Below, piece by piece: positions 44,880 through 55,712 of a stretch of 64,000 nucleotides of DNA. Position 1 is the stretch's first letter, and each line of letters begins with the position of its first letter. The position numbers were made by a program, and so were the translations under genes. The notes beneath the pieces were generated by a model that worked only from the letters and a program-made list of their open reading frames with translations, searched no databases and was not told the DNA's origin. The stretch comes from Archangium lipolyticum (GTDB taxonomy: Bacteria; Myxococcota; Myxococcia; Myxococcales; Myxococcaceae), in NCBI RefSeq assembly GCF_024623785.1, contig NZ_JANKBZ010000001.1, positions 496,001 through 560,000 on the forward strand, in the 5' to 3' direction.

Positions 44880-46460
44880 ATGCCGAACACCTCTCGTCGC
44901 ACACTGCTCAAGTGGGCCCTCGGAGCCGGACAGCTCGCGCTCCTCGAACGCGCGGGGCTCCTCGGTTCGAGCACCGCTCGCGCCGCGGACATCGACGTCC
45001 CCTCACGGCTCGCGGTGCTCTACATCCCGGGTGGCTACCGGCCGGCGTATTACTTCACCCCGATGGACGACGCGGACATTCCGCTCTGCGTGCCAGCGCC
45101 TTCCGACTACAGCCAGGAGCCCGTCTTCTTCGACGCGAGCAAGCTGGTGAACCTCGCGCCCCCGAACGGGCCCTACAAGCCGCTCCGGACCTGGCAGTCG
45201 TGGAATCCCCTCAACCCCGCCGAGCGCGGCGGCTTCAGCCCGCTCATGTACGGCTACTCGCACTTCGCGCTGCACGAGCAGCTGAGCGTGCTGCACGGCA
45301 TCGACCAGGGCACCAACGACCACGCGAGTGCGTTCATCGCCTCGATGTGCGGCGTCGCCGGCGCGGACTACCGGGCGCCCGCCGTCCACTCGGTAATCGC
45401 CAACCACCTGTTCGAGAAGTACCGCGAGAGCAGACCGCTGCCGTTCGTGGTCGTCACCGGTGAGCGCGGTACGCCACTCGGGATGGGGCTGCCCTCGCAC
45501 GCCTCGCCCGTCCGCGTACCGTCGATCGAAGCGCTCAAGCCCCAACTCTCCGCGAAGCCCTCGGACAATCCCTGGTGGACGGGGCTCGATGCGCGCACCG
45601 CGGGGCCCGAGCTGGACGCGCACGGTCAGCCCACCGGCGGCACCTTGAAGACGACCACGGTGGAGCGCTTCTCGCTCTCGCGCGCCCAGCAGCTGATGGA
45701 ACGCTCGACGTCGAAGGTGGACAACTACCTCGAGGGCCTGCATGGCTCGCTGTCGTCGGTCTCGCGCGTGCTCGCGACGGATGTCGTGTCCGTCCTGGAG
45801 AGCACCAAGGGCATCGACACGCTGAAGACGAACCGTCCCGCGTACCTGTCGAGCTATCTCTCGAACCAGTCGTTCACGTACACGTTCGGCCTGGCGAACT
45901 TCCACCTCACCGGGCTCGACCCGCGGATGGATCTCGCGCTGCGCCTGCTCAAGTCGGACCTCTGCACCTCGGTGCACGTCTCGCTACAGCTCGACTTCGA
46001 CACGCACAGCGCCTCCGGCCATGGCTACAGCTGCGCGCACGGCCGCGGACTGATGGACTGCGTCGCGCGCTTCCTGGGAGAGCTCAAGGCCGCACCCGCT
46101 CCCGGCAAGCCGGGCAAGACGCTGCTCGATGACACGCTCGTGCTGGTGATGAGCGAGTTCGGCCGCAGCTGGGCCTCGCGCGGAAAGGACGGCACCTACT
46201 CCCTGCCGGATGATCACCACCCGTACACCTCGGTCTTCTTCGCGGGCGGCAACGTGGCGGCGAACCGGCAGGTGGGCTCGTACACCTCGCGCGGGCTCGG
46301 CGTTCCGGTGGACATCATCGAGGAGAACGGCCAGCCCTCGAAGCGCGTGCCCAGAGCCGCGGATGCCGTGACCACCGCGCTGCGGATCATGGGCATGGAC
46401 ACGCACGAGTTCTTCATCCCCGGTGGTTACGGAGAGGTCCTCGGGATCCGGAGGGCGTAG
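44880..46460 (+). CDS. Tat-exported DUF1501 protein
   Basis: A 526-residue product with a twin-arginine signal (NTSRRTLLKWALGAGQLALLE, mature end near STARAA). The DUF1501 pattern is clear: STRAND DHASAFIASMCGVAG, the metal-type LDFDTHSASGHG, MSEFGRSWASRGKDG, a DHHPYTSVFFAGG segment and GGYGEVLG at the end. DUF1501 proteins belong near the alkaline phosphatase/sulfatase fold in some analyses, though their reactions are unknown. Export folded through Tat suggests a bound metal or cofactor. Third gene of the unit, 12 bases after the cytochrome-like gene. Confidence 0.82.
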   Translation: MPNTSRRTLLKWALGAGQLALLERAGLLGSSTARAADIDVPSRLAVLYIPGGYRPAYYFTPMDDADIPLCVPAPSDYSQEPVFFDASKLVNLAPPNGPYKPLRTWQSWNPLNPAERGGFSPLMYGYSHFALHEQLSVLHGIDQGTNDHASAFIASMCGVAGADYRAPAVHSVIANHLFEKYRESRPLPFVVVTGERGTPLGMGLPSHASPVRVPSIEALKPQLSAKPSDNPWWTGLDARTAGPELDAHGQPTGGTLKTTTVERFSLSRAQQLMERSTSKVDNYLEGLHGSLSSVSRVLATDVVSVLESTKGIDTLKTNRPAYLSSYLSNQSFTYTFGLANFHLTGLDPRMDLALRLLKSDLCTSVHVSLQLDFDTHSASGHGYSCAHGRGLMDCVARFLGELKAAPAPGKPGKTLLDDTLVLVMSEFGRSWASRGKDGTYSLPDDHHPYTSVFFAGGNVAANRQVGSYTSRGLGVPVDIIEENGQPSKRVPRAADAVTTALRIMGMDTHEFFIPGGYGEVLGIRRA

Positions 46461-46472
46461 GACGTGTCTTGG

Positions 46473-47000
46473 TCAGCCTGAACGGCGGCCATGCACCCCA
46501 CGGCGTTCGCGCCCTTTCGTGACGCCCTCGGAGCCGAGACCTATGAGGCTCCGAGCCCGCGCCAGTGCGAGCTCAACCTGTTCCCGTGCCGCCGGATGCG
46601 GCGGTCGAGGTCGAGCCCGTCGCTCAAAATCAGCGATGAGCGCTGCTGTTTTTCTCATCCCCGCTGGAGACGCACTGGCGGCCTGGGCTGCCCAGCCACA
46701 TACCAACAGGCGGCAGTCCATCGTGGAGTAACCCAGTCTCTCCATCCGCCGTAGGTAAGGCGAGAACCTCTTCCACGGACCGGCACGAGTCTCCATGAGA
46801 AGGGTCTTGGTGATCCGCCTCTGCACTTCTCGTCTCCCGACGGCGGTACGCATCTCCTTCACAAACCGCTTCTCGAGCTGCTTGAAGGCCTGGATCTTCT
46901 CAGAAACGGGTGCATCCCGAAGCGAGAGGTAGAGGCGATCCCACTCTTGCGACAGGCGCCCCAGCCGCTCCTCGTCTTCCTTTTTCAGATGCCTGGGCAT
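46473..47000 (-). CDS. putative immunity partner of the adjacent lipoprotein
   Basis: A 175-residue, basic helical protein starting at ATG 47000 (an upstream ATG at 47021 is possible). Notable segments are EDEERLGRLSQEWDRLYLSLRDAPVSEKIQAFKQLEKRF and KTLLMETRAGPWKRFSPYLRRMERLGY. It has no signal peptide. It begins within the last 16 bases of the Cys-rich lipoprotein gene at 46985-47437, so translation is coupled. By order and compactness it fits an immunity protein, but no known immunity family is recognised. Confidence 0.55.
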   Translation of the reverse strand: MPRHLKKEDEERLGRLSQEWDRLYLSLRDAPVSEKIQAFKQLEKRFVKEMRTAVGRREVQRRITKTLLMETRAGPWKRFSPYLRRMERLGYSTMDCRLLVCGWAAQAASASPAGMRKTAALIADFERRARPRPPHPAAREQVELALARARSLIGLGSEGVTKGRERRGVHGRRSG

Positions 47001-47437
47001 GGCAGCCGCACCCCGTTCCATGTGTAGAGCGCCTGTGGCCAGAAACCATGGGACGTGCAGTATTCCAAGCAGGATGCACAGCGGCTTTCACCCTCGATGC
47101 GGCCCGGCAGACGTTCACCACCCGCGTCCACGCACTTCTCGTAGTAGTCCACGCACCGATCCTTGGTGGACTTGTCCGTCGCGCGGATCTCATTCGTGAG
47201 GGGGACTTTTCCCGTACCGGGAGGTACGACAGGTCCTGGATCTGGAGTCCTGGGTGTCCTGGGCGTCGTCCCCAACTGCTCGCATGCGGCCTCCACTCCG
47301 TTCTTGCACATGCAATCCAGCGTGCTCGCGCACCCCGGTCCGGGACCAGGCCCCACGGCTTGACGCAACTGCCGCTGGCCGCCAGCACAGCCCGCGAGAC
47401 AGATGCACGTCAGTGTCGGCCACAGAGAGGAGCGCAT
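46985..47437 (-). CDS. Cys-rich lipoprotein, candidate Sit-like toxin
   Basis: The 150-residue product has a lipoprotein signal (MRSSLWPTLTCICLAGC), a short Cys-bearing segment (GCASTLDCMCKNGVEAAC), a Pro/Thr-rich linker, and a compact C-terminal domain: DRCVDYYEKCVDAGGERLPG, then SRCASCLEYCTSHGFWPQAL and LPCPG, with five or six Cys. The layout (lipid anchor, linker, variable C-terminal domain, downstream partner gene) is that of SitA-type toxins delivered by outer-membrane exchange. It is not in a SitA family I can name. Confidence 0.55.
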   Translation of the reverse strand: MRSSLWPTLTCICLAGCAGGQRQLRQAVGPGPGPGCASTLDCMCKNGVEAACEQLGTTPRTPRTPDPGPVVPPGTGKVPLTNEIRATDKSTKDRCVDYYEKCVDAGGERLPGRIEGESRCASCLEYCTSHGFWPQALYTWNGVRLPCPGI

Positions 47438-47543
47438 GCCACCATCGAAGCACCTCCTCCCCGCTCAGGAGCAACGCGCCTTCAATCCAAGCGTCACCCT
47501 TCTCACGTCCAGTGCATGGCGGGAGTCGTAGTACCGTGGAGTG

Positions 47544-49495
<1,952 letters not shown>

Positions 49496-49600
49496 GAGGG
49501 CCCGAAGTCTCAGGTGGAGCAAGCACAATTTCCAAGGACCAGACTCGTGCAGCATGAGCAGGTGCACGGACTGGAGTAGAATGCCGCCCCCGGAACGCCC

Positions 49601-50311
49601 ATGCTCCCCTGCCCCTTCTGCGCCAAGCCCATGCACCCCACCCTCACGGGAGGACTCCTGCGCGAACACTGTGGCGCGTGCGGAGCCGTCTGGTTCGAGG
49701 GCGGCACCCTGGCCAAGGTGCTGGGTACCCCGACGGCCGAGGCGCTGGTGGAGCAGGCGCGCGGCAAGCCGGGTCAATGCAAGGGCTGTCAGGGGACGTT
49801 GGAGTACGTCCCGAGCTGCCCGGCCTGTGGGACGAGCGCGCCGAGCTGCCCTCGTTGTGGCACGTCACCGCTGGCGATGACGACGGTGACCGTGGCCAAG
49901 GAGGCGGAGGTCGCGGTGGACGTGTGCACCCGCTGCCAGGGGGTGGCGCTGGACCCCGGCGAGCTGGAGGTGCTTCAGCAGGCGGCGGAGGCGGAGCGCG
50001 AGACCTGGCTCGAGGAGATGCACGAGGGCCCCAAGGTCCTGGAGACCACGGCCTCCACCTGCGCCGGCTGTGGACGCCCGCTGAAGCCGCAGCACGCCTT
50101 CACGTGGGAAGAGCGGACATGGTGCGGAAGCTGCGCGCCCGCCGGAGCGAGCCCGGTGGAGATCCGGCTCACACCTCGCACCCCGAACGGCGGGCTCGAC
50201 GCGGATCTCTCCGACCTGTACCAGTCGGGCCGCACGGGCATGGCCCTGGAGGTGGTGGGCGACGCCGTGAGCTCCGCCTTCTCCTGGCTCTTCTCGAAGC
50301 TGTTGCGTTGA
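49601..50311 (+). CDS. zf-TFIIB-like zinc-ribbon protein
   Basis: The 236-residue protein opens with a TFIIB-type ribbon (MLPCPFCAKPMHP, then EHCGACGAVWFEGGTLAKVL), continues with a Cys-dense segment (GQCKGCQG, SCPACG, SCPRCG, VCTRCQGVALDPGELEVLQQA) that repeats the ribbon motif, and has a third CAGCG/CGSC pair near residue 150. The C-terminal helix lacks membrane character. Such proteins are common in proteobacteria with unknown roles. It may precede the ATPase gene in one transcript (28 bases apart). Confidence 0.8.
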   Translation: MLPCPFCAKPMHPTLTGGLLREHCGACGAVWFEGGTLAKVLGTPTAEALVEQARGKPGQCKGCQGTLEYVPSCPACGTSAPSCPRCGTSPLAMTTVTVAKEAEVAVDVCTRCQGVALDPGELEVLQQAAEAERETWLEEMHEGPKVLETTASTCAGCGRPLKPQHAFTWEERTWCGSCAPAGASPVEIRLTPRTPNGGLDADLSDLYQSGRTGMALEVVGDAVSSAFSWLFSKLLR

Positions 50312-50339
50312 GGCGCATGACAGGCAGGGTGTGAAGCAC

Positions 50340-51101
50340 ATGGCACGCACGAAGAAGGCAGCGGGTGGGCTCACGGGCGGGATGGACTCCTTCTTGCGCT
50401 CCGTGACGATCAGGCGCGAGTCCGTGCCGGACCTCGGAAAGTATCCCTTCAACATCCCGTCGGTCCGCGGCCTGGAGACGCTGGACTTCCACCCCCAGGT
50501 CACGTTCTTCGTGGGCGAGAACGGCAGCGGAAAGTCCACCCTGGTGGAAGGGATCGCGGTGGCCGCGGGCTTCAACGCGGAGGGCGGGAGCCGCAACTTC
50601 AACTTCGCCACGAGGCGCTCGGAGTCCGACCTCCACAAGTACCTACGGCTCGCCCGAGGAACCCGCAGGCCGAAGACCGGCTACTTCCTGCGCGCGGAGA
50701 GCTTCTTCAACGTCGCGACGGAGATCGAGAACAACCCCGATGCCATGGCGGGTCACGGTCTCGTCCGCCACCATGAGCTCTCCCACGGCGAGGCCTTCAT
50801 GGCGCTGATCCAGAAGCGCTTCTGGGCCAACGGGCTGTACATCCTCGACGAGCCGGAGGCCGCGCTCTCACCGCAGCGCCAGCTCGCCCTGCTCCGCTCC
50901 ATCCACGATCTGGTGCACGAGGACTGCCAGTTCGTGATCTCGACGCACTCGCCGCTGCTGATGGCCTACCCGAACGCTCGCATCTACCACCTGTCGGAGA
51001 AGGGCATCTCCGAGGTGGCCTACGAGCAGACAGAACACTACGCCCTCACGCGAGACTTCCTCCTGAACCGCGAGGCCTACCTGCGCCGGCTGCTCGACTG
51101 A
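50340..51101 (+). CDS. AAA-family ATPase (AAA_15/21-like)
   Basis: A 253-residue ATPase starting at ATG 50340 (a GTG at 50331 is possible). Walker A is VGENGSGKSTLVEG, an ABC-like signature region is LVRHHELSHGEAFMALI, and Walker B is LYILDEPEAALSPQRQLALL, followed by the switch FVISTHSPLLMAYPNARI. This layout is that of small standalone ABC-type ATPases of unknown function, some of which act in phage defence. No effector gene is adjacent, so a defence role is not suggested. It follows the zinc-ribbon gene closely. Confidence 0.85.
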   Translation: MARTKKAAGGLTGGMDSFLRSVTIRRESVPDLGKYPFNIPSVRGLETLDFHPQVTFFVGENGSGKSTLVEGIAVAAGFNAEGGSRNFNFATRRSESDLHKYLRLARGTRRPKTGYFLRAESFFNVATEIENNPDAMAGHGLVRHHELSHGEAFMALIQKRFWANGLYILDEPEAALSPQRQLALLRSIHDLVHEDCQFVISTHSPLLMAYPNARIYHLSEKGISEVAYEQTEHYALTRDFLLNREAYLRRLLD

Positions 51102-51110
51102 GCCAAGGGC

Positions 51111-52016
51111 TCACAGCAGGAACATCGCTCCCATGAACGCGGGAATGCCCACGTAGTAGAGCACCGCGCACGTCACCTCCACGAACCGCCGCACACCCCG
51201 CGCGTGCCTCGGAGAGATCCACACCGCCACGAAGGCCACCAACTCGAACAGCACGCGCAGGAGGCTCGCGTACACCACGAGGCACCCGGTGTAGTGGGCC
51301 CAGTAGGTACCGAAGCTCTGCAGGTACGGTCCGAGCCCGTACATCTGGTACTGCCCGAATGGCCCGCCGTAGGTGATGTACTGGTTCGCCCGGAACATGA
51401 TGACGGTGGGCACCAGCGGGAACAGGACGAACTTGATCAGCCAGTGGTACCAGCGTCGGCTCGCGAGCACCGACCGGGCGTGCGCGAAGACGACGTGCGG
51501 ATGCCGCGCCGCCGCGGAAACCTCGGGTTTCTCCCGGCCAATCGCCTCCAACACCGGCAGTGGATCCGCCACCTGCGGCGAGTACTGGAAGTCACGCCCT
51601 GACTTCATCCGCAGCGAGAACCCCGCCCCCGGCGGCAGCCACCACACCCGGACGACGTCCACCGAGGCGAGGGGTATCTCGAACCGCTCGTCCCGGCGCT
51701 CCAGCACGAGCTGCCCCGGCTCGACGGAGAAGGTGGCGGTGGTGAGCAGGCGGAGGAGCCGGGTGAGTCCGAACAGGACGAGCGCGAGCAGGGCGCACCA
51801 GCCCGCCCGCGCGGGCGGTACGGGGTTCTGCGACCCCGTGAAGGTGAAGGCCATGACCAGCACGGAGGCGTAGAGGACGGTGAGCGCGGTCAACACCTGG
51901 AGCGCGGAGCCGAGGAGCCGCAGCGCCAGCGGCCAGGCGTGGACCTGGAAGCGCGGGGCCGAGGCCTGGCCGTTGACGGGGGGCTCCGCGGGAGCATCGG
52001 CGTGCATGGTGGTCAT
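51111..52016 (-). CDS. multi-pass membrane protein of unknown function
   Basis: The 301-residue protein has two N-terminal membrane helices (about residues 25-90), a soluble PH-like domain (TFSVEPGQLVLERRDERFEIPLASVDVVRVWWLPPGAGFSLRM), and three or four C-terminal membrane helices (from about 190). The start ATG 52016 lacks a good ribosome site; the ATG three codons later is an alternative. It is divergent from the following proline-rich gene and convergent with the ATPase gene. I do not recognise the family. Confidence 0.65.
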   Translation of the reverse strand: MTTMHADAPAEPPVNGQASAPRFQVHAWPLALRLLGSALQVLTALTVLYASVLVMAFTFTGSQNPVPPARAGWCALLALVLFGLTRLLRLLTTATFSVEPGQLVLERRDERFEIPLASVDVVRVWWLPPGAGFSLRMKSGRDFQYSPQVADPLPVLEAIGREKPEVSAAARHPHVVFAHARSVLASRRWYHWLIKFVLFPLVPTVIMFRANQYITYGGPFGQYQMYGLGPYLQSFGTYWAHYTGCLVVYASLLRVLFELVAFVAVWISPRHARGVRRFVEVTCAVLYYVGIPAFMGAMFLL

Positions 52017-52082
52017 GGGGGGACGGATTGCCCGGACAACAGGGGGCCCGTAGCATACGAGGCCCAGAGAACAGGGGCGAGA

Positions 52083-52727
52083 ATGGCTTCGCAGCCTCCC
52101 AACCAAGAGCGGCACGTCGACCGTGACGGCGTGACGCGCATCCAGCGCAAGCGCACGGGCGGCAACGGCACCTGGCTCGTCTGGGTGGCGCTCGGCGTCA
52201 CCGTCTTGTGCCTGCTCCTGAGCGCATGGCTGGTGTCCTCGCCGGACCCCGTGCCGGACAGTCAGGAGCCCGCGCCAGTGAGGGTCGCGCGGGCCACTCC
52301 CCCCTCCTCCCCTCCTCCTGCTCCGAAGCTGGCATCATCGGCTCCGAGGCCCGCGCCCCAGCAAGCCGCTCCAGCCGCACCCGAGCCCGAGGCCCCCGCG
52401 GAGCAGCTGCCCGAGCCCCAGCAGGCTCCCGCCGAGGGCATCCACCTGTACCGCCCGGGCACCAGTCCTCTCATGCAGGGCATCATCGTCCCCGAGGACT
52501 TCCCGCTGCCCGAGGGCTACGTGCGCCACTACCAGGCCACGGACAACGGCGAGCGCGTGCAGCCCATCCTCATGTTCCATCCGGACTACAAGCCGACCGA
52601 TTCGAACGGGCAGCCCGTCGAGCTGCCCTCGAACCGCGTCGTCCCGCCCGAGCTGGCGCCCCCGGGAATGCCCATCGAGATCCTCGAGCTTCCCGCCGGA
52701 CCCGAAGGAGTGGAGCCCATCCCATGA
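52083..52727 (+). CDS. Pro-rich single-pass membrane protein upstream of lnt
   Basis: A 214-residue product with a basic N-terminus (RIQRKRTGGNGT), one membrane helix (about residues 29-51), a Pro/Ala/Glu-rich periplasmic linker of about 70 residues and a C-terminal domain (LYRPGTSPLMQGIIVPEDFPLPEGYVRHYQATDNG, then ILMFHPDYKP). The stop overlaps the lnt ATG (ATGA), so the two proteins are made together and may act at the same membrane step. No family is recognised. Confidence 0.7.
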   Translation: MASQPPNQERHVDRDGVTRIQRKRTGGNGTWLVWVALGVTVLCLLLSAWLVSSPDPVPDSQEPAPVRVARATPPSSPPPAPKLASSAPRPAPQQAAPAAPEPEAPAEQLPEPQQAPAEGIHLYRPGTSPLMQGIIVPEDFPLPEGYVRHYQATDNGERVQPILMFHPDYKPTDSNGQPVELPSNRVVPPELAPPGMPIEILELPAGPEGVEPIP

Positions 52728-54355
52728 GCGCGAGCGCGGTCCGCTCGCGGCACCTGGCGGCCCTGCTGCTCGGTGTCGCGGGCTCCACCGGCCTCATGTG
52801 GCTGTTCGGAAGCCTGGAGGCACGGTGGGTGGCGCTCGGCTGGCTCGCGTTCGTTCCCTGGTTGTGGGTGCTGGATCGAGCCGGCTCCCGGCGTGAGGCC
52901 GTGCTCGCGGGCGCGGCGCTCTCCCTGTCCTTCACCGCCGCCATCTTCGGCTGGTTCCCCGGGGCGCTCCAGAGCTACTCCGGGGCGCCCCTGGCACTGT
53001 GCTGGCTCGCCCTGCTGGTGCTGGCACCCTTCATGGAGCTCCAGTTCATCACCTTCGCGCTGGCACGCCACCACCTGCGCAAGGCGCCCCAGGAGGGCCC
53101 GCTGGCCTTCTGGCGCGTCGCGCTCACGGGCGCGCTCGTGTACGTGGGCACCGAGTGGCTGAGCCCCAAGCTCTTCGCGGAGACGCTCGGCCAGGGCCTC
53201 TACGCCTCCGAATCCCTGCGGCAGGGCGCCGACATCGCTGGAGCGCACGGGCTCACGCTCCTCCTCCTCCTTGGCAACGAGTGCGTGCTCGCGGCGGGCC
53301 GAGCACTCGTGGCCCACGGTCCACGAGCCGGTTTCCGGCGTGCGATGGCACCCCTGGCCGGATTGGCGGTGCTCGTGCTGGGCGGATTCGGGTACGGGCA
53401 GTTCCGCTACCGGCAGGTGGCCGGGCACGAGGCCCAGGAGCCGGAGCTCGTGGTGGGCGTCGTGCAGGCGAACATCACGAAGTACGAGAAGCTCGCGGCG
53501 GAGATGGGTATGTACGACGTGGTCCGGATGGTCCTGGACACGCACTACCAGCTCTCGGACGAGCTGCTCCAGAACCGGAAGCTGGACCTGCTCGTCTGGC
53601 CCGAGACGGTGTACCCGACGACCTTCGGCACGCCGAAGAGCGAGGTGGGCGCCGAGTTCGACGCGGAGCTCTCCGCGTTCGTCACGCAGCGCCGGGTGCC
53701 GCTCCTCTTCGGCACGTATGATCTGGAACAGCAGCGCGAGTACAACGCCGCCATGCTCCTGGGTCCCGGGCGCGATGGAACGCTGGCGCGCTCGGCGTAC
53801 CGCAAGACGATGCTCTTCCCGCTGACGGAGTGGGTGCCCGAGGCGATCGACTCGCCGTGGCTGCGCGAGCGGTTGCCCTGGACGGGCTACTGGAAGCGCG
53901 GCCCCGGTCCCCAGACCCTGAAACTCCCGCTGCGCGAGGGCCGGTCACTCACCCTCGCGCCGCTCATCTGCTACGAGTCCATCTTCCCCAGCTACGTCGC
54001 CGAGGAGGCCCGGCGCGGCGCCGAGCTGATCCTGACGCTGTCCAACGACTCGTGGTTCTCGGGGACACCCGCGCCGAAGCTGCACCTGATGCACGCGGCG
54101 TTTCGCAGCATCGAGACGCGGCTGCCACAGGTGCGCGTCACCAACTCGGGTATCTCCGCCCTCATCAGCCCCACGGGCGAGGTGCTCACCGAGGTGCCGG
54201 ACGACCACCGCGCGAGCCTGGCCGTGACGGTGCCTCCCGCTCCGCGCCTGTCCACATTGATGGTGGCCTGGGGAGACTGGCTGGGACCCACCGCCCTGCT
54301 GTTGAGCGCGGTGCTCCTGCTCGCGCCCTCGCGGCTGGCACGGCGGGGCGCGTAG
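52724..54355 (+). CDS. lnt: apolipoprotein N-acyltransferase
   Basis: The 543-residue inner-membrane enzyme adds the third acyl chain to lipoproteins. It has several N-terminal membrane helices and a periplasmic nitrilase-type domain with the triad E294 (LVWPETVYP), K361 (YRKTMLFPLTE) and C416 (PLICYESIF), matching E267-K335-C387 of E. coli Lnt. A final membrane helix follows. It is translationally coupled to the proline-rich membrane protein upstream. The many lipoproteins in this window would be its substrates. Confidence 0.95.
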   Translation: MSASAVRSRHLAALLLGVAGSTGLMWLFGSLEARWVALGWLAFVPWLWVLDRAGSRREAVLAGAALSLSFTAAIFGWFPGALQSYSGAPLALCWLALLVLAPFMELQFITFALARHHLRKAPQEGPLAFWRVALTGALVYVGTEWLSPKLFAETLGQGLYASESLRQGADIAGAHGLTLLLLLGNECVLAAGRALVAHGPRAGFRRAMAPLAGLAVLVLGGFGYGQFRYRQVAGHEAQEPELVVGVVQANITKYEKLAAEMGMYDVVRMVLDTHYQLSDELLQNRKLDLLVWPETVYPTTFGTPKSEVGAEFDAELSAFVTQRRVPLLFGTYDLEQQREYNAAMLLGPGRDGTLARSAYRKTMLFPLTEWVPEAIDSPWLRERLPWTGYWKRGPGPQTLKLPLREGRSLTLAPLICYESIFPSYVAEEARRGAELILTLSNDSWFSGTPAPKLHLMHAAFRSIETRLPQVRVTNSGISALISPTGEVLTEVPDDHRASLAVTVPPAPRLSTLMVAWGDWLGPTALLLSAVLLLAPSRLARRGA

Positions 54356-54359
54356 CCCC

Positions 54360-54419
54360 TGCCCTCTGATTCACGCCAACCCCCGGCGCAAAACAGCGGC
54401 CGGGGGTCGGCGGAGGGCA
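54360..54419. terminator. long hairpin between lnt and convergent lipoprotein gene
   Basis: An inner stem (CCCCCGGC with GCCGGGGG, 54380-54406) lies inside an outer stem (TGCCCTC with GAGGGCA). It sits exactly between two converging stops and can serve both strands. Confidence 0.75.
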
Positions 54420-54424
54420 CTGCG

Positions 54425-55663
54425 TTACCGAACGGCGACGCCGACGGAGAAGCTGTCGGTGAGGCTACCGTTGGAGGCTCGCGCGGTCAGCTTGCACACC
54501 GACCTGGTTGTCGGCGCGGTCCAGGAGTAACGCACGGAGCAGGAGCTACTCCCCGAGCAGTCGGTCCAGAGCGGCGACACGGTGCCGCAGTCGGACTCCA
54601 AGCTGTTCGTGAAGGTCCCGAAGCGCGTGCCGTAATCCACATCGAACTGAATGGAGTACGACATCCCCATCTGCGCGTCGGGCAGGTTGGCGTTGTAGCC
54701 GTAACGGGAGACCATCTGGCCCGGCATGCCTGAACCATAGGCGGTGATGCTGTAGATGGTGGGCCGGCCGACGTACTCGCCATTTACCTGGACACTGCCC
54801 TCTCCCGGACCACCATCCACTGGCGCCGAGTAGACCGTCACCTCCAACGACTCGGTGGCGAGCTGTCCCCGGGAGGAGACCCTCACGTAGAGCTTGCAGA
54901 CACCCGGAGCGCTGCTGGACCAGCTGGTGGTGGCGGCGTAGGGGTTGCTGAAGGTGCCCATCGAGCAGCTGCTCGTCCACGAGTAGGACAGCGGATCTCC
55001 ATCCAGATCCACCGCATCCACCTCGAGCTGGGTGGAGGTACCGACGGTGAGGTCCGACCTGGAGGCCGTCACCGAGCGGATGAGAGGCCCGATGTCACCC
55101 TGGGGCTCCTGCGGCATGATGTCATAGATGCGCAGGGTCACCGCCGTCGAGCTACCCGCCACGACCATGATGGACGCGGTGCCGGTGGCCACCAGGGTGC
55201 CTCGGGGCGTCGGGCCGCCGTCCGAGGGGCCTCCATCCACCGAGGGGCCCGCGTCCACGTAACCGCCGTCCGCGTAGCCGCCGTCCGCGTAGCCGCCGTC
55301 CGCGTAGCCGCCGTCCGCGTAGCCGCCGTCTGGCGGCGTGCTCGAGCCCGCGTCCACGGAACCGCCGTCCGGATAGCTGTAGGAGTAGGAGTAGCCCTCG
55401 GCCGTCAGGGTCTGCGCCCCCGCGGGCAGCAACATGCGCCCGGAGAAGACGCCGGCGCTCGAGTTGTAGTCCAGCGTCACGGAGACATTGGCTGGCTGCG
55501 CGGTGATGACCATCCGGTCGATGCTGTACGCGGACAGCCCGCGCACCACCACCTGCGCCTCACCCTCGTTGGACTGGAGCTGCTCCCCCTCGGGCGGCTG
55601 ACACGCCGCCAGCGCGAGGGCCATGACCAGCACGCCCACCGCGCTCTCGAATCTCTTCAACAT
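54425..55663 (-). CDS. lipoprotein with Tyr-Ala-Asp-Gly-Gly tandem repeat and Ig-like domains
   Basis: A 412-residue product starting at ATG 55663. The signal is MLKRFESAVGVLVMALALAAC. An N-terminal beta domain (VVVRGLSAYSIDRMVITAQPANVSVTL) is followed by a repeat region with DGG units (five near-identical YADGG/YVDAG copies, residues about 110-135), then two Ig-like domains with paired Cys (SWTSSCSMGTF to GVCKLYVRV, and SDCGTVSPLWTDC to SVCKLTARAS). Probably outer-membrane anchored and exposed. A strong -35/-10 promoter lies upstream. Confidence 0.82.
   Translation of the reverse strand: MLKRFESAVGVLVMALALAACQPPEGEQLQSNEGEAQVVVRGLSAYSIDRMVITAQPANVSVTLDYNSSAGVFSGRMLLPAGAQTLTAEGYSYSYSYPDGGSVDAGSSTPPDGGYADGGYADGGYADGGYADGGYVDAGPSVDGGPSDGGPTPRGTLVATGTASIMVVAGSSTAVTLRIYDIMPQEPQGDIGPLIRSVTASRSDLTVGTSTQLEVDAVDLDGDPLSYSWTSSCSMGTFSNPYAATTSWSSSAPGVCKLYVRVSSRGQLATESLEVTVYSAPVDGGPGEGSVQVNGEYVGRPTIYSITAYGSGMPGQMVSRYGYNANLPDAQMGMSYSIQFDVDYGTRFGTFTNSLESDCGTVSPLWTDCSGSSSCSVRYSWTAPTTRSVCKLTARASNGSLTDSFSVGVAVR
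55261..55335. repeat. 15-bp coding tandem repeat (five units)
   Basis: Unit agccgccgtccgcgt repeats at 55276, 55291 and 55306, with one-base and terminal variants at 55261 and 55321. Each unit encodes one Tyr-Ala-Asp-Gly-Gly; copy-number changes would stay in frame. Confidence 0.9.
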
Positions 55664-55712
55664 GTGAGTTCCCCTCTGCCCGGTGCCATGACGAGCGCAC
55701 ACGGGGAGGAGA

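Noticed and set aside
55261-55335. The 15-bp repeat as a CRISPR array
   Set aside because: The units are directly adjacent without spacers and encode protein.
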